NCBI GenBank assembly: GCA_014529385.2
Contig: CM043944.1
Coordinates: 174,990,740-175,054,739 of the forward strand
Length of the DNA stretch: 64,000 bases
Reading direction: 5' to 3'
Source of the DNA: Adiantum capillus-veneris
Taxonomy: Eukaryota > Streptophyta > Polypodiopsida > Polypodiales > Pteridaceae
The notes under the pieces are model-generated. The model was not told the origin of the DNA, did no database searches, and worked only from the letters and a program-made list of their open reading frames with translations. Below are positions 21,175 to 30,627 of this stretch, piece after piece (position 1 is the first letter of the stretch; each line of letters starts with the position of its first letter). The translations under genes were made by a program, and so were the position numbers.

Positions 21175-22075
21175 CTTGCGCCTGATTGCAGCGTCCGCCC
21201 GTCGACCTCTTCTTACGACACAGCAGTAGACACAGATGAGGCTCCAGCTTCTCCACAGAGGGACTCGCCAGAAGCCCCCTCGCCCGACCCCGCTGAGCCC
21301 ACCATTCGACTTGCTCTATCGCCGACAGAGCAAGCGAGCCTAGCCGCTGAGGTAGAGCGTTTGCAGGCGACTTCGGTCATCTGCAAAATTCTCGGCACTC
21401 GTCCTAGCAGAGGAGAGCTGCGAGACTTCTCTAGGCCCGCCTTCTCGCAGAGGTGGGCAAGATCTTGGATGTCCAGAATTCTCGGACAGGTACTACCAGA
21501 TCGAGTTCGAGAACCTCCGAGATGGCTATCCCAAGTCCATAGCCTATGAGTCCCACTGACCATCCGAATACCCCGAGCATCCGCGCGCCACACTTTCGTA
21601 CAGTGGCGACATGGTTTTGACCCGACTTCGGATGTGCTAGTAGAGAGGCACACATCACCCATCTCATCTGCTTTCCCGGGTTTACGAAGGGAGTACCTAC
21701 CACTTCTTTCCAGGATTGGCTCCGCCATCGAGACTCCTGGAGACACCTCGTACGGCAGCATCAGTAGCTGCCAAGGCGGCTGGCTCCCTCAGTTCGAGTT
21801 TTTGGTCAGAGATACCCACACGCACCCGAAGGTCATCCTTCTGCCTCGGTGAGTGGGGTTGGTTTAGACAAAGTGTGGAGTACTCGGGCCTCCCGAACCA
21901 GTGCTTCATTTGCAGACAGATGGGCCACCTAGCGAAGGCCTGTCCACGGAGGAGGCCACGACCTGCACCTCATCCTCAGCCCCAACCTGCCAAGGCTGGG
22001 CCGCAGCCACAGCCAGCGGCACAGTGCTGCACAGATTCAGAGCCACCCTCCGAGCCTGGGGCTCCAGCGGAGTAG
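21175..22075 (+). pseudogene. LINE ORF1 with DUF4283-like region and CCHC knuckle, frameshifted
   Basis: Typical first ORF of angiosperm-type L1 LINEs, an RNA-binding nucleic-acid chaperone. A Pro/Ser-rich leader is followed by LSPTEQASLAAEVERLQ and SVICKILGTRPSRGEL, the start of the DUF4283 region. A frameshift follows near 21450: the expected YYQIEFENLRDGYPKSIAYE lies in another frame at about 21493-21551. A later piece has FPGLRREYLPLLSRIGSAIE (21677-21730). The zinc knuckle CFICRQMGHLAKAC (C-x2-C-x4-H-x4-C) is at 21902-21943 in a third frame. At least two frameshifts make it a pseudogene. Confidence 0.78.
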
Positions 22076-22091
22076 GGGTGGCAACAAGCCC

Positions 22092-22673
22092 GTGGCCGTC
22101 GACGCCAGGGGCCACAGCGACAGCCTGGCACTCAGAGTGGCCCTCAGATGCCTACTCAACAGCCTGAGTTTCCCACGGGGAACCGCTTTGGGTCCTCTTG
22201 AGCAGGAGGAGCCCCCTACGCCAGCCTCCACCTCCGCTTCACCCTCGCCAGCCGCCCCCCCTTCAGAGTTCCCTCCCTCCTCCTCATCCTCTCCCCCGCC
22301 CTCTGCTCCCGTCCACTCCACCTCGCCCTCTACCTCTGTCGCCCCCCCCACCCCCGCTCCTCTTCCCCTCCCCGCCCCCCCCCCCCCCCCCCCCCCCCCC
22401 CCAGCTCCTTCTCCCCCCCCTCCTGCTCCAGTTTCACGGTCGACTCAGGAGACTGGTCCCTCGCCGGCGGCTAGGGGATCTCTTGGCAGCGCTTTTGCCA
22501 CGAGTCGCCTAGCGAGAGAGGGTCAGCCCTTCTTGCGGCCCCCTCTGCAGATTCAGACATCTTCCCTTGCAGCTATCCCTCGTGGTCTACGGGTTCACTC
22601 GCTTTCTCGGCGATTCCACAGCAGACCACGAGGCAGCCTGCTTCAAGGTCCACGCTTTGTTCCTCGCCGCTAG
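22092..22673 (+). pseudogene. proline-rich linker of the LINE ORF1
   Basis: A low-complexity Pro/Ser/Ala region that follows the zinc knuckle of the LINE ORF1, as many plant LINE ORF1 proteins have. It contains a C homopolymer at about 22373-22402, whose length is likely variable and would shift the frame. No independent gene is supported. Confidence 0.5.
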
Positions 22674-23132
22674 GGGGACAGAGGCCTTGGACTCAGCAGT
22701 TGGTTTCTCCTTCCCCCTCTGTGGTAGGGCCGAGACAGAGTGGTCCCTCGACTCAGTGGTGGGATGGTTGCATACACAAGTTCTCGAGTTCTCTCACCAC
22801 ATGGGAGAACTTGGAGTTACAGATTTGTTGCAGACTTTGTGGCCACTGGCCAAGTTTGCACTGACACCCCCAGACTCAGCAGGATGTAGGCACATTGTGG
22901 TGTACTTTTTTGCTGATACGCAGTGATTGCCTTGCTATGTATACATTCATGAGGACTCCTAGACAGAGGAGGTTGCTTTACGCACGGCTCGCTCTACTTG
23001 GGCTTGGGCTAGGCACTCACTGCAGTCTTGCCTATCTAGAGGACGCTTGGATGCGGATTATTCCCCATCCAAGCTAGCCTCGAAGATAGCCCGTCTTGCT
23101 GCTGCAGAAGCATCTGTTCTCTCTCGCTCCCC

Positions 23133-23870
23133 ATGAGGATCGTCTCGTGGAACGTGCAGGGACTAGGTGGGCCCCAGTTTCAACGACAGCGGGGCCGATT
23201 GCGTCAGGAGCTTCAGCGCTGCCTTGTGGGAGGAAAGATTGATCTCCTTATGCTTCACGAGCACCATCTGTCTGAGAGCCGCATTCGGCGATGTGGTCAA
23301 ATTTTGCGTGGACGATATGATACCTTTTGGTCAGTTGCTTTTGGACCTGGAGGCATCCAAGGTGGGGTATGTATGACTATTGTGGACTCATTGCAGCAGG
23401 CCATTGTGGGCAGAGGGATTATTGTGCCAGGCAGGGCTCAGTGGATTACTATGCAGGTTCAGGGTGGCCTTGTGGGCTTCCTGAACATCTATGCGCCCAA
23501 TGTGGCGAGTGCTCGTGCAGAGTTTTGGTCACAGATTGTTGAGTCTTTGCCACAGGCTGACCATTGGTGTATAGAAGGGGACTTCAACATGTTGGAGGAC
23601 CCTTCTGACAGGATTGGAGGCAGCCATGCTACTGTGCATGGAGTCGAGTTAGAAGCTTGGAAGAGGTTGTGTATGACTTTTGAGGGTCTCGAATACATGG
23701 CAGCACTCTGGCTTTGTGAGGCCTCCAGCGAATCTTGCCTTCTCTAGATCGGACCGCAGAGTGAGAGGAGTGAATCTATCGCGGATAGATCGCTTCTACA
23801 CTAGTGACCACTTCAGTGACTTGGGGGGATCAGTGGGCATCCTGGAAGGGACATCCTCCTCGAACCATGA
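23133..23870 (+). pseudogene. LINE ORF2 endonuclease domain, truncated
   Basis: The N-terminal AP-endonuclease of a plant L1-type ORF2. Motifs are MRIVSWNVQGLGG at the start, LLMLHEHHLSE (catalytic Glu), GFLNIYAPN, and WCIEGDFNMLED. A frameshift near 23690 moves the C-terminal part to the frame giving FSRSDRRVRG and LSRIDRFYTSDHF (23745-23815). Sequence resembling LINE ends around 23870 where gypsy gag begins. The reverse transcriptase is absent. Confidence 0.85.
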
Positions 23871-24664
23871 TACGCAAGGCTGCCACTTTCTTGAAAGGGA
23901 ATGCGCTCCAATGGTGGACCGCATTGTTGAACCAGGGTCAAGCCCCAACAACGTGGGTCCAATTCAAACAGCTTTTTGCGCCTGCATGGTTGACAAACAC
24001 TTTTGAAGTGGATGTGATGACAGAATGGCACGAGTTGAATGCTAAACAGTGTGCGAATTTGGAAGAGTACAATAAACAGTTTTGGGCCGCACTGTTGCCA
24101 GTCACCTCTTACAGGTTTGTGCCATTGTCAGAACAGATTGAGAAGTACTGTTGCGGATTGCCCAAGAAAATCAGGGACTACTGCACAAAGACTACTGTCA
24201 TGAATATGTTTCAGTTGATAGAGAATGCAAGAGTGGCCAACAATCTGTCGAAGGGAGATTCCGATGGATTTAATAGCCATAAGAAAGGGTCCCAGGGCAA
24301 ACAGTTTTCAGCCAAGGGCAATGTTGCAGCAAAGCCTTCTGAGCCTCCCACAAAGAAGCCCTCCACTGAAGAAGCTGATACGTCCAAGAAGCAGTCTAAA
24401 TCTTCTTCGGAACGAGGACAAGGACAAAAAAGGCATTTTTCTGGCAAAACTTTTCAAGAAAGGAAAGCTCTTAGGGAGGCCAAGAAATGCTACATTTGTG
24501 AACAGGAAGGACACTTTGCAAATGAGTGCCCACAGAAGAAGTCACAGGATAAGGATGACAAGTCAGACCATAAAGGGAAGAAGCCAAAGCCGAGCGCAGG
24601 ACTTGTTCCAGATTTGGTTGGAGATCAGCCAAACACAGATGCCACGGAGCTGTGCAGAGCTTGA
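23804..24664 (+). CDS. gypsy gag (capsid plus CCHC nucleocapsid), 5' truncated
   Basis: The structural protein that forms the retrotransposon particle and packages RNA. The first 24 codons or so are read from LINE-like sequence; the gag core starts about IRKAATFLKGNALQWW, the retrotransposon gag capsid motif, with FKQLFAPAW and a helical region to about residue 150. Residues 150-225 are basic and Ser/Lys-rich. The zinc knuckle CYICEQEGHFANEC (C-x2-C-x4-H-x4-C) is at about 229-242. The N-terminus of gag and the 5' LTR are missing. The frame ends in TGA at 24662-24664, and pol continues in the same frame. Confidence 0.88.
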   Translation: MTTSVTWGDQWASWKGHPPRTMIRKAATFLKGNALQWWTALLNQGQAPTTWVQFKQLFAPAWLTNTFEVDVMTEWHELNAKQCANLEEYNKQFWAALLPVTSYRFVPLSEQIEKYCCGLPKKIRDYCTKTTVMNMFQLIENARVANNLSKGDSDGFNSHKKGSQGKQFSAKGNVAAKPSEPPTKKPSTEEADTSKKQSKSSSERGQGQKRHFSGKTFQERKALREAKKCYICEQEGHFANECPQKKSQDKDDKSDHKGKKPKPSAGLVPDLVGDQPNTDATELCRA

Positions 24665-24685
24665 GGCAAAGTTAGAGACCAGACA

Positions 24686-27277
24686 GTGCTGGTTTTCTTT
24701 GATCCAGGAGCCCGTGCAAATTTTATATCACCAGAATTGGCATCAAAGTTGGGCATTCGTGCAGAGGAGATGGGTATGACAGGCGAAGCAGGTTTGGCAT
24801 GCCGAGGACATTCAAAGCCTGTTACTCCCATTTTGGGAAAGCTTCGTCTGCACATTCAGAGCTATGTGGATGCGGAAGAATTTCATATTATGCCGCTTGA
24901 GGGCTATGATGTGTTATTGGGTATCCCATGGTGTTACAGGTTGCATGCTATGGTGGATACTTACAACAAAAAGATTACCCTTGTACATAGAGGAAAGACT
25001 CATGTCCTTGATGTAAAGCTTAAAGGCGAGTCTGTTCCAGTTGTTTCTGCTTCTGCTATTTCATCTGTAATAAAGAATCATCTTTCTGCGTACTTGATCT
25101 TTGCAAAAGAAGTACCTCAAGTTGTATCTAATTTGTCTACCTTAGATAAAGACAGGTCAACTTTTTTGAGTGGTTTCAGTGATCATTTTTTGGACTCTTT
25201 GCCAGGGGAGTTACCTCCTGAGAGACCTGAGGATCATACTATAGATCTTGTGCCAGGTTCTAGTCCACCGAATAGACCACCATACAGGGTTAGTGCAGCC
25301 CAGCAGAAAGAGATTATGGGTCAGGGAAACGAGCTTTTAGAGAAGGGGCTGATTCAGCCCAATTCATCCCCTTTTTGTTTGCCTGTACTCTTAGTGCAAA
25401 AGAAGGATGGTTCATGGCGCATGTGCATTGACTATCGCGCTTTGAATAAGAATACCATCAAGAACAGGCTCCCCATACCGAGGATAGATGACATTCTTGA
25501 TCGGCTTGAGGGAGCGTCATTGTTTACAAGAATAGACCTAAAGAGCGGGTATCATCAGATACGCATCAGACCAGAAGATGTCCATAAGACTGCGTTCAGG
25601 ACAACATTTGGTCTCTATGAGTTTCTTGTCATACCATTTGGTCTCACAAATGCTCCTGCCACATTTAATAGAATGATGGACATAATTTTTAGACCACATA
25701 GAAACTTCATGGGTACCTTCTTTGATGACATGATTGTCTACTCAAAGTTTGAAGAGGAGCATAGGGATCACTTGACTGCAGTTTTCAATGAGTTACGTAA
25801 GAACAGGCTACTCATTAATGCGAAGAAGAGTGAATTCTTTTTGCAAGAGATTCACTTCCTTGGGCACATTGTTTCAAAGGATGGGGTACGCATGGATCCC
25901 GCTAAAGTGGAAGCAATTAGGTCATGGCCAGACTTGAAGTCCGTACATGACATTCGAAGCTTTCTAGGCTTATGTTCCTATTACAGGAGGTTCATCCGAA
26001 ATTTTGCTGAGATTGCTTCTCCACTCCATGCATTGCAAGGAAAAGGAGTTACTTTCAAGTGGACAGCCAAGGAAATTTTAGCGTTCAAACACTTGAAAGA
26101 GAAGCTGACTTCAGATCCGGTAATTATTTTGCCAGATCTTTCTAAACCTTTTGTGGTTCAATGTGATGCGTGTGGCCATAGTCTTGGTGCAGTTCTAATG
26201 CAGAATGGCCGAGTAGTCGCATATGAGAGCAGAATTCTTTTGAAGACTGAAAGGAACTTGCAAGTCTATGAGAAAGAATTGTTGGCAGTAATTCATGCTC
26301 TCACTAGTTGGAAACACTATTTGCTAGGGGCTGATTTTGTTGTCCAAACAGATCATCAAACCTTGCGATATTTTCTTACACAGACGAAGTTGTCTAAGAA
26401 GCACATGCAATGGGCAAACATCTTGTCAATGTTCCATTTTCAGATTGTGCATGTGCAAGGGAAAAAGAACGTGGTGGCTGATGCGTTGTCACGAAAGCCC
26501 CAAATTTCAACAGTGTCAATTCTGTACCATTGTGAACTAGACGAAATGAAGACACAATATGCTGAAGATTCAGATTTTGCAAGGATCTATGACCAGCTTG
26601 TTGATGGGCAACATCATGAGCACTATATGCTTAAGAATGACTTTCTCATGATGCATGGAAAGTTATGCGTTACTAAACAGTTACGGCCAAAGATTTTGAT
26701 GGAAAGTCATGCTCCACCTTATGCTGGGCATCGTGGAATTGATGCGACAGTGAAAGGGGTTGAGGCATTCTTCTATTGGCCAGCTTTGCGTCAAGATGTT
26801 GACATTTTTGTAAGATCATGCTTAGTATGCCAAAAAGTCAAATTTGACAGACAAAAGCAACCGGGATTGTTGCAGCCATTGCCGATCCCTGATAGGCCAT
26901 GGGAAAGTATAGCAATGGACTTTATCTTTGATCTTCCAAGGACGCAAACAGGAAATGATGGGATTTGGACTATCATTTGTAGGTTCAGTAAGCATGCCCA
27001 TTTCATTCCTGTTAGGAAGAAGATAAAGCCACAACACATGGTCAAGATACTCATGAGCAATATCTTTAAATATCATGGGATGCCTCAGTCAATTGTCAAT
27101 GACAGGGATCCACGTATGACGAGTCTTTTCTGGAAGGCATTGTTTGAGAACATGGGCACTGCGCTCAAGTTCTCTTCTTCGTTTCATCCGCAAACTGATG
27201 GACAGTCAGAAGAGGCAAATTCTACTGTCTTGGACCTACTCAAATGTTATGTCTCAGAGCACAAGGCAACTTGGTAA
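24686..27277 (+). CDS. gypsy pol: protease, reverse transcriptase, RNase H, integrase core
   Basis: An 863-codon open frame of a Ty3/gypsy chromovirus-like polyprotein. Residues 3-14 are an aspartic protease active site, FFDPGARANFIS (Asp-Pro-Gly-Ala rather than the usual DSGA). Reverse transcriptase follows: [16 protein letters not shown], then TRIDLKSGYHQI, then FGLTNAPATF, and the catalytic box FFDD at 345-348. RNase H has CDACGHSLGAVL (Asp near 493), YEKELLAVIHAL, TDHQTLRYF and VADALSR. Integrase has the HHCC finger (HAPPYAGHRG ... CLVCQKVK) and DDE residues in AMDFIFD, VNDRDP and DGQSEE. The frame begins downstream of the gag TGA and stops at TAA 27275-27277, yet the same frame reopens at once. 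Confidence 0.93.
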   Translation: MLVFFDPGARANFISPELASKLGIRAEEMGMTGEAGLACRGHSKPVTPILGKLRLHIQSYVDAEEFHIMPLEGYDVLLGIPWCYRLHAMVDTYNKKITLVHRGKTHVLDVKLKGESVPVVSASAISSVIKNHLSAYLIFAKEVPQVVSNLSTLDKDRSTFLSGFSDHFLDSLPGELPPERPEDHTIDLVPGSSPPNRPPYRVSAAQQKEIMGQGNELLEKGLIQPNSSPFCLPVLLVQKKDGSWRMCIDYRALNKNTIKNRLPIPRIDDILDRLEGASLFTRIDLKSGYHQIRIRPEDVHKTAFRTTFGLYEFLVIPFGLTNAPATFNRMMDIIFRPHRNFMGTFFDDMIVYSKFEEEHRDHLTAVFNELRKNRLLINAKKSEFFLQEIHFLGHIVSKDGVRMDPAKVEAIRSWPDLKSVHDIRSFLGLCSYYRRFIRNFAEIASPLHALQGKGVTFKWTAKEILAFKHLKEKLTSDPVIILPDLSKPFVVQCDACGHSLGAVLMQNGRVVAYESRILLKTERNLQVYEKELLAVIHALTSWKHYLLGADFVVQTDHQTLRYFLTQTKLSKKHMQWANILSMFHFQIVHVQGKKNVVADALSRKPQISTVSILYHCELDEMKTQYAEDSDFARIYDQLVDGQHHEHYMLKNDFLMMHGKLCVTKQLRPKILMESHAPPYAGHRGIDATVKGVEAFFYWPALRQDVDIFVRSCLVCQKVKFDRQKQPGLLQPLPIPDRPWESIAMDFIFDLPRTQTGNDGIWTIICRFSKHAHFIPVRKKIKPQHMVKILMSNIFKYHGMPQSIVNDRDPRMTSLFWKALFENMGTALKFSSSFHPQTDGQSEEANSTVLDLLKCYVSEHKATW

Positions 27278-27991
27278 CACCATCTCCCATTGGTTGAATA
27301 TGCTTACAATAACACTGTGCATACATCAACAGGTAAGGCACCATTTGAGATAGTGGAAGGAGGAAAGAAAGTCCCACCCATTTTGCAGACTAAGGACAAG
27401 ATATTTGAGGCAGACAAGTATGTGCAAGATATGGATGAAACATACAGGAAGATAAAGATTGCTCTTGAGAAGACTCAGGCTAAGCAAAAGAAAGCTGCTG
27501 ATCGTCACCGTCGTGAACTTGTATTTTCACTTGGTGATTGGGTACTTTTGCGCTTTGAAAAGGCCAGGTTAAGGAAAAGGAAAGGCAAGGAACGCTTGTT
27601 TCCTAAGCTCAGTATGCGATATTATGGTCCTTTTCAGATTTCAGAAAAGATCAGCGATGTAGCTTACAGGTTAAAGCTACCAGAAGGCTGGAAAATACAT
27701 AATGCTTTTCATGTCAGCCTTCTAAGGCCCTTTGTTGGTGATGTGCCACAGAATATGCTTGATGAGGAACAACCCGAAGTGGAAGAATTGGATGAAATCC
27801 TTGTTCCTGAACAGATATTGGCACATAAAGAAAGAAAGGTTAGAGGAAAAGTTGCAAGACGCTATTTGGTGAAGTTCAAGAACTATCCATCATTAGATGC
27901 CAAATGGATGGAAGAGTCTGAATTGCTTGATTCACCTCAGCTATTGCAATTGTATCTTGAAGCCTTTCAAATGGAACCCACAGTGACTTGA
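27278..27991 (+). CDS. gypsy integrase C-terminus with chromodomain
   Basis: Same frame as pol, directly after an in-frame TAA. It opens with LPLVEYAYNNTVHTSTG, the normal continuation of the integrase core, then ADRHRRELVF, LRKRKGKERLFPKLSMRYYG and NAFHVSLLRPF, the GPY/F-type module. The last 65 residues are a chromodomain: EILVPEQILAHKERKVRG, then RRYLVKFKNYP, then AKWMEES. Chromodomains steer chromovirus integration to modified chromatin. The related element at 35855-40259 has a sense codon where this copy has TAA, so the stop is most simply a nonsense mutation. Confidence 0.92.
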   Translation, partial: HHLPLVEYAYNNTVHTSTGKAPFEIVEGGKKVPPILQTKDKIFEADKYVQDMDETYRKIKIALEKTQAKQKKAADRHRRELVFSLGDWVLLRFEKARLRKRKGKERLFPKLSMRYYGPFQISEKISDVAYRLKLPEGWKIHNAFHVSLLRPFVGDVPQNMLDEEQPEVEELDEILVPEQILAHKERKVRGKVARRYLVKFKNYPSLDAKWMEESELLDSPQLLQLYLEAFQMEPTVT

Positions 27992-28287
27992 TGCAACCTT
28001 TTTGGAGCAAGGCAAGAGCATGGTTCATGATGCTCAAGAGAGTAGTTAAGCAATTGTATCTACTCTTTCCATACAGAATTTAGCTAGAGAAGTTTGTGCT
28101 CAAGAGTACACTAGAAGACTTCTATGCTTGATATATGTGTCGTAGCCAGGTTGGTGGGATTGTTTAATCGTCCAACGCTACATTTCCGGAAGCATGTATA
28201 TCTTGGATTCCCATCATAGAATATATGTGATATTAGGAGATATCTGCATGTATTATTGGCATGCAAGCGAGGTCGCTTGCAGTATTC

Positions 28288-28300
28288 AAGGGTGGGGTGT
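28288..28300 (+). other. polypurine tract before LTR3
   Basis: AAGGGTGGGGTG lies just 5' of TGTCCCCAGG and is placed as the plus-strand primer of the gypsy element. It supports LTR3 as the 3' LTR of the 23.8-28.3 kb gag-pol. Confidence 0.6.
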
Positions 28301-29845
28301 GTCCCCAGGAGGTGTATTTTTCCTGTTGCCTTGCGTAAATAAGTATTAGATATATTTATTTTATTTTTACTTGTTTGTCCCAAAACCCTTGAAAAGGTGC
28401 AAGTGGACATTGCATGGCCAGTGTGAAACGGTTGCAGCCAAATGGGTTTCTCACATCGGGGATTTAGGTCGGTCAGACAGGGACTGCCCGGGCCAGTTAG
28501 CACTGAATTCTGATGAGTATGGAAGCTCGTGTGCGCCAAACTGGAATTTGGGCCACTCGTCAAGTCACTGCAACTTTATAAGTTGAAAGGGACCAGTAAA
28601 TTAACCCACATTGTAGATGTTGGTCAAATGGTAGCCTTCAATGATGGTCAGGAGACCGATAGGGACGCCATGGAAGCATCTCCTAAAATTTAGGGAACTG
28701 CTATTTTTGACCGGAAAATGTGTTCGTGTCATTAGCTCTGGAATGACAAGGGGAACATTTTATTGCTCTGCTGCCAAGTCAACTGATGCACCAGTTGAGA
28801 TATTTTTAGCAGGGAAAGCCCAAACTCGGAAACTGGGCGACGTGTCAGCCTGTGAGCGATTCTGCCACTCTGGGAGGCAAAAACGAGCTGCATATCAACA
28901 AAGGGGGCGCCATTTTCAGCCTCAGGTGGATTGTAGCAGGTACAGAAACTATGGAATGCTTACCTTGCCCTCTATGCACAGTATGGTGACGGGAGCGATG
29001 CCCCGCACGCTACATACTGCTCTCTTTCTCCCCTACGTACAATATGTTATGCCCCACTAGTGGGCTTCTCATTTGACGTATGTACAGTTCTCGGGGTTTA
29101 TGCGCGTTTGCCAAGGCAAGAGCCTTCTGAACAAGAACCGGATTAGCTAATTGCTAATCCCCCACAGGTATGCATAGTTCCATCACGAAAGATTGCGAGT
29201 TTGGAGAGTTTTCTCGCGTGAAAACTCGTCCAATTCACAGGGGAACTGTCCCATTGCGTGCGGGAGCCCTTGGGACACGCGTAGGCATGTTCGCTCTGCT
29301 AAAAACGATCCGAAACAGGGAATTACAGCCTGCTGTGTTTTTCTGCAGGTTTAGGGTTTCGCACCTAAACTGCAAGGGAACATCGGGGGAGCCTCGTGAG
29401 AGCCTTGGGATGCGTGTACAGGCTTTTGGGCTCGCGGCAGTGAAAAACAGAGAATTACAGCCCGCTGAATTTCTGTGACAGCTCACCAGAAAGCTTCCAG
29501 ATATCGAGGGAATCCGTCCTAGACATGTGTTTTTGACCTACAGGGGTTTTTGCGCCGTTATGCTGCCAAAATCAGGTCGAAAACCTGCGTTTTCAGCCCT
29601 CGCCAGGTTTGGACAGCTTTGTGAAAGCTTGTGCGAAGTGGTCGGATCGTCTACTTTAATTTGAATAAAGAAATACCGAAAGGGGCGCCAGTCTTTGGGG
29701 CCTACAGGGTGTTGGTCTCGTGTGCGCAGTGACATTCTAGTCGCTGGACACAACTGTGTTCTCTTCCCTTCTCAGTGCTCTGTGTAAAGTTAACAGGTAA
29801 TTGAAATAGTACCGCCCTCTACGTTGTACACGCCGGTTATAGTTA
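28301..29845 (+). mobile_element. LTR3, 3' LTR of the gypsy element
   Basis: Starts TGTCCCCAGGAGGTGTATTT. Two further copies share its body: about 33600-35303, and 46238-46312 plus 49205-50070. Shared landmarks are TTGAAAAGGTGCAAGTGGAC, ACATTGCATGGCCAGTGTG, ATTAGCTAATTGCTAATCC, TCTCGCGTGAAAACTCGTCC, and the A-rich motif with GGCGCCAGTCTTTGGGGCC at 29661-29702. The other copies end GCCGGTTTCA; this one ends near GCCGGTTA and the final bases are uncertain. At roughly 1.5 kb it is a long LTR. ORFs on it are not conserved between copies. Confidence 0.8.
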
Positions 29846-30378
29846 CATAGGCATAGAGAAACTTTACTGAGGAGAGCTGAAGAGAGACAACCCCAGAGAC
29901 AGATCACAGATTTCTTTACACTACATATTGTACACCCAGAAGAACAGACAGAGGAGCAGCCAACAATGGAGAGGTCTGCCTGCACTACTGGCATTCTCAT
30001 AGACCGAGCATTGGAGCTAGCGAGATCTAGACGACCCCAATGGAGAAGAGGAGCTACACAATTTCGAAGGAGGCGACAGCAAAGGATTCAAACCATACTT
30101 TCTTGTCGTCCAGAGTGCAGATGAAGATGGATCTCTACTTCCCTCCCATATTGTCTACACATTGTACTGCTTAGTTCACACATTTCACGCCTTTCACCTT
30201 TCACACCTATCACCCTAGTTTAGGATTCCGCAATATTTATATTCTAATATCCTAGTTTAATTTATTTTGTTAATTTGACTTTGTATCAGATACACCGCAT
30301 TGTAACTTTCTGGTCTCATAGGTCACTTTGTGACTTTGGCCTTTTGAAGACATTAATATAACATTTCATTTCATTTCA

Positions 30379-30380
<2 letters not shown>
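29846..30380 (+). mobile_element. LINE 3' end (ORF2 tail, 3' UTR, pentamer tail)
   Basis: A short frame rich in Arg (for example RRPQWRRGATQFRRRRQQ at about 30030-30083) looks like a LINE ORF2 C-terminus. It is followed by a 3' UTR and ends in TTTCATTTCATTTCAT before a CT tract. A simple-repeat tail is typical of LINE 3' ends. I assign it to LINE B by position only. Confidence 0.45.

Positions 30381-30430
<50 letters not shown>
30379..30430. repeat. (CT)n(CA)n microsatellite
   Basis: An interrupted CT run followed by CA units. Confidence 0.95.
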
Positions 30431-30439
30431 TATGATTGA

Positions 30440-30627
30440 GGGACTCTAACAGTCTGTAGACATGTGCAGCATGTAGGATCACATTCCATGGAAGCAACCC
30501 AACTCTGGGCCCAAGTCCCTACTCATAATCCATCATGAGCAAGCAGCCATAGAAAACATGAGTTCCAACTAGCTATACGCATATCCCAAAGTGCTGACAG
30601 TATTGGCTCACATATGCACGTGAGAGA
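30440..30627 (-). pseudogene. LINE C, 3' piece of a reverse transcriptase
   Basis: On the minus strand the frame gives LSALWDMRIASWNSCFLWLL and later WVGTWAQSWVASMEC, plausible for the region after the YADD box of a plant LINE. It is the far side of the LTR5 insertion; the rest of this LINE is at 44276-44860. Confidence 0.45.

Larger units (their letters stand above)
21175..30380 (+). mobile_element. LINE B, split or fused with a gypsy element
   Basis: The 5' part (ORF1 and endonuclease, 21175-23870) and a LINE-like 3' end (29846-30380) bracket a gypsy gag-pol with a 3' LTR3. The LINE reverse transcriptase and the gypsy 5' LTR are both missing, so simple insertion is not enough: a deletion or template switch joined endonuclease to gag. 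Confidence 0.55.

Noticed and set aside
28111-29060. Frames within LTR3 (for example 28563-28111 minus and 28641-29060)
   Set aside because: Not kept in the other LTR3 copies; they belong to LTR sequence.
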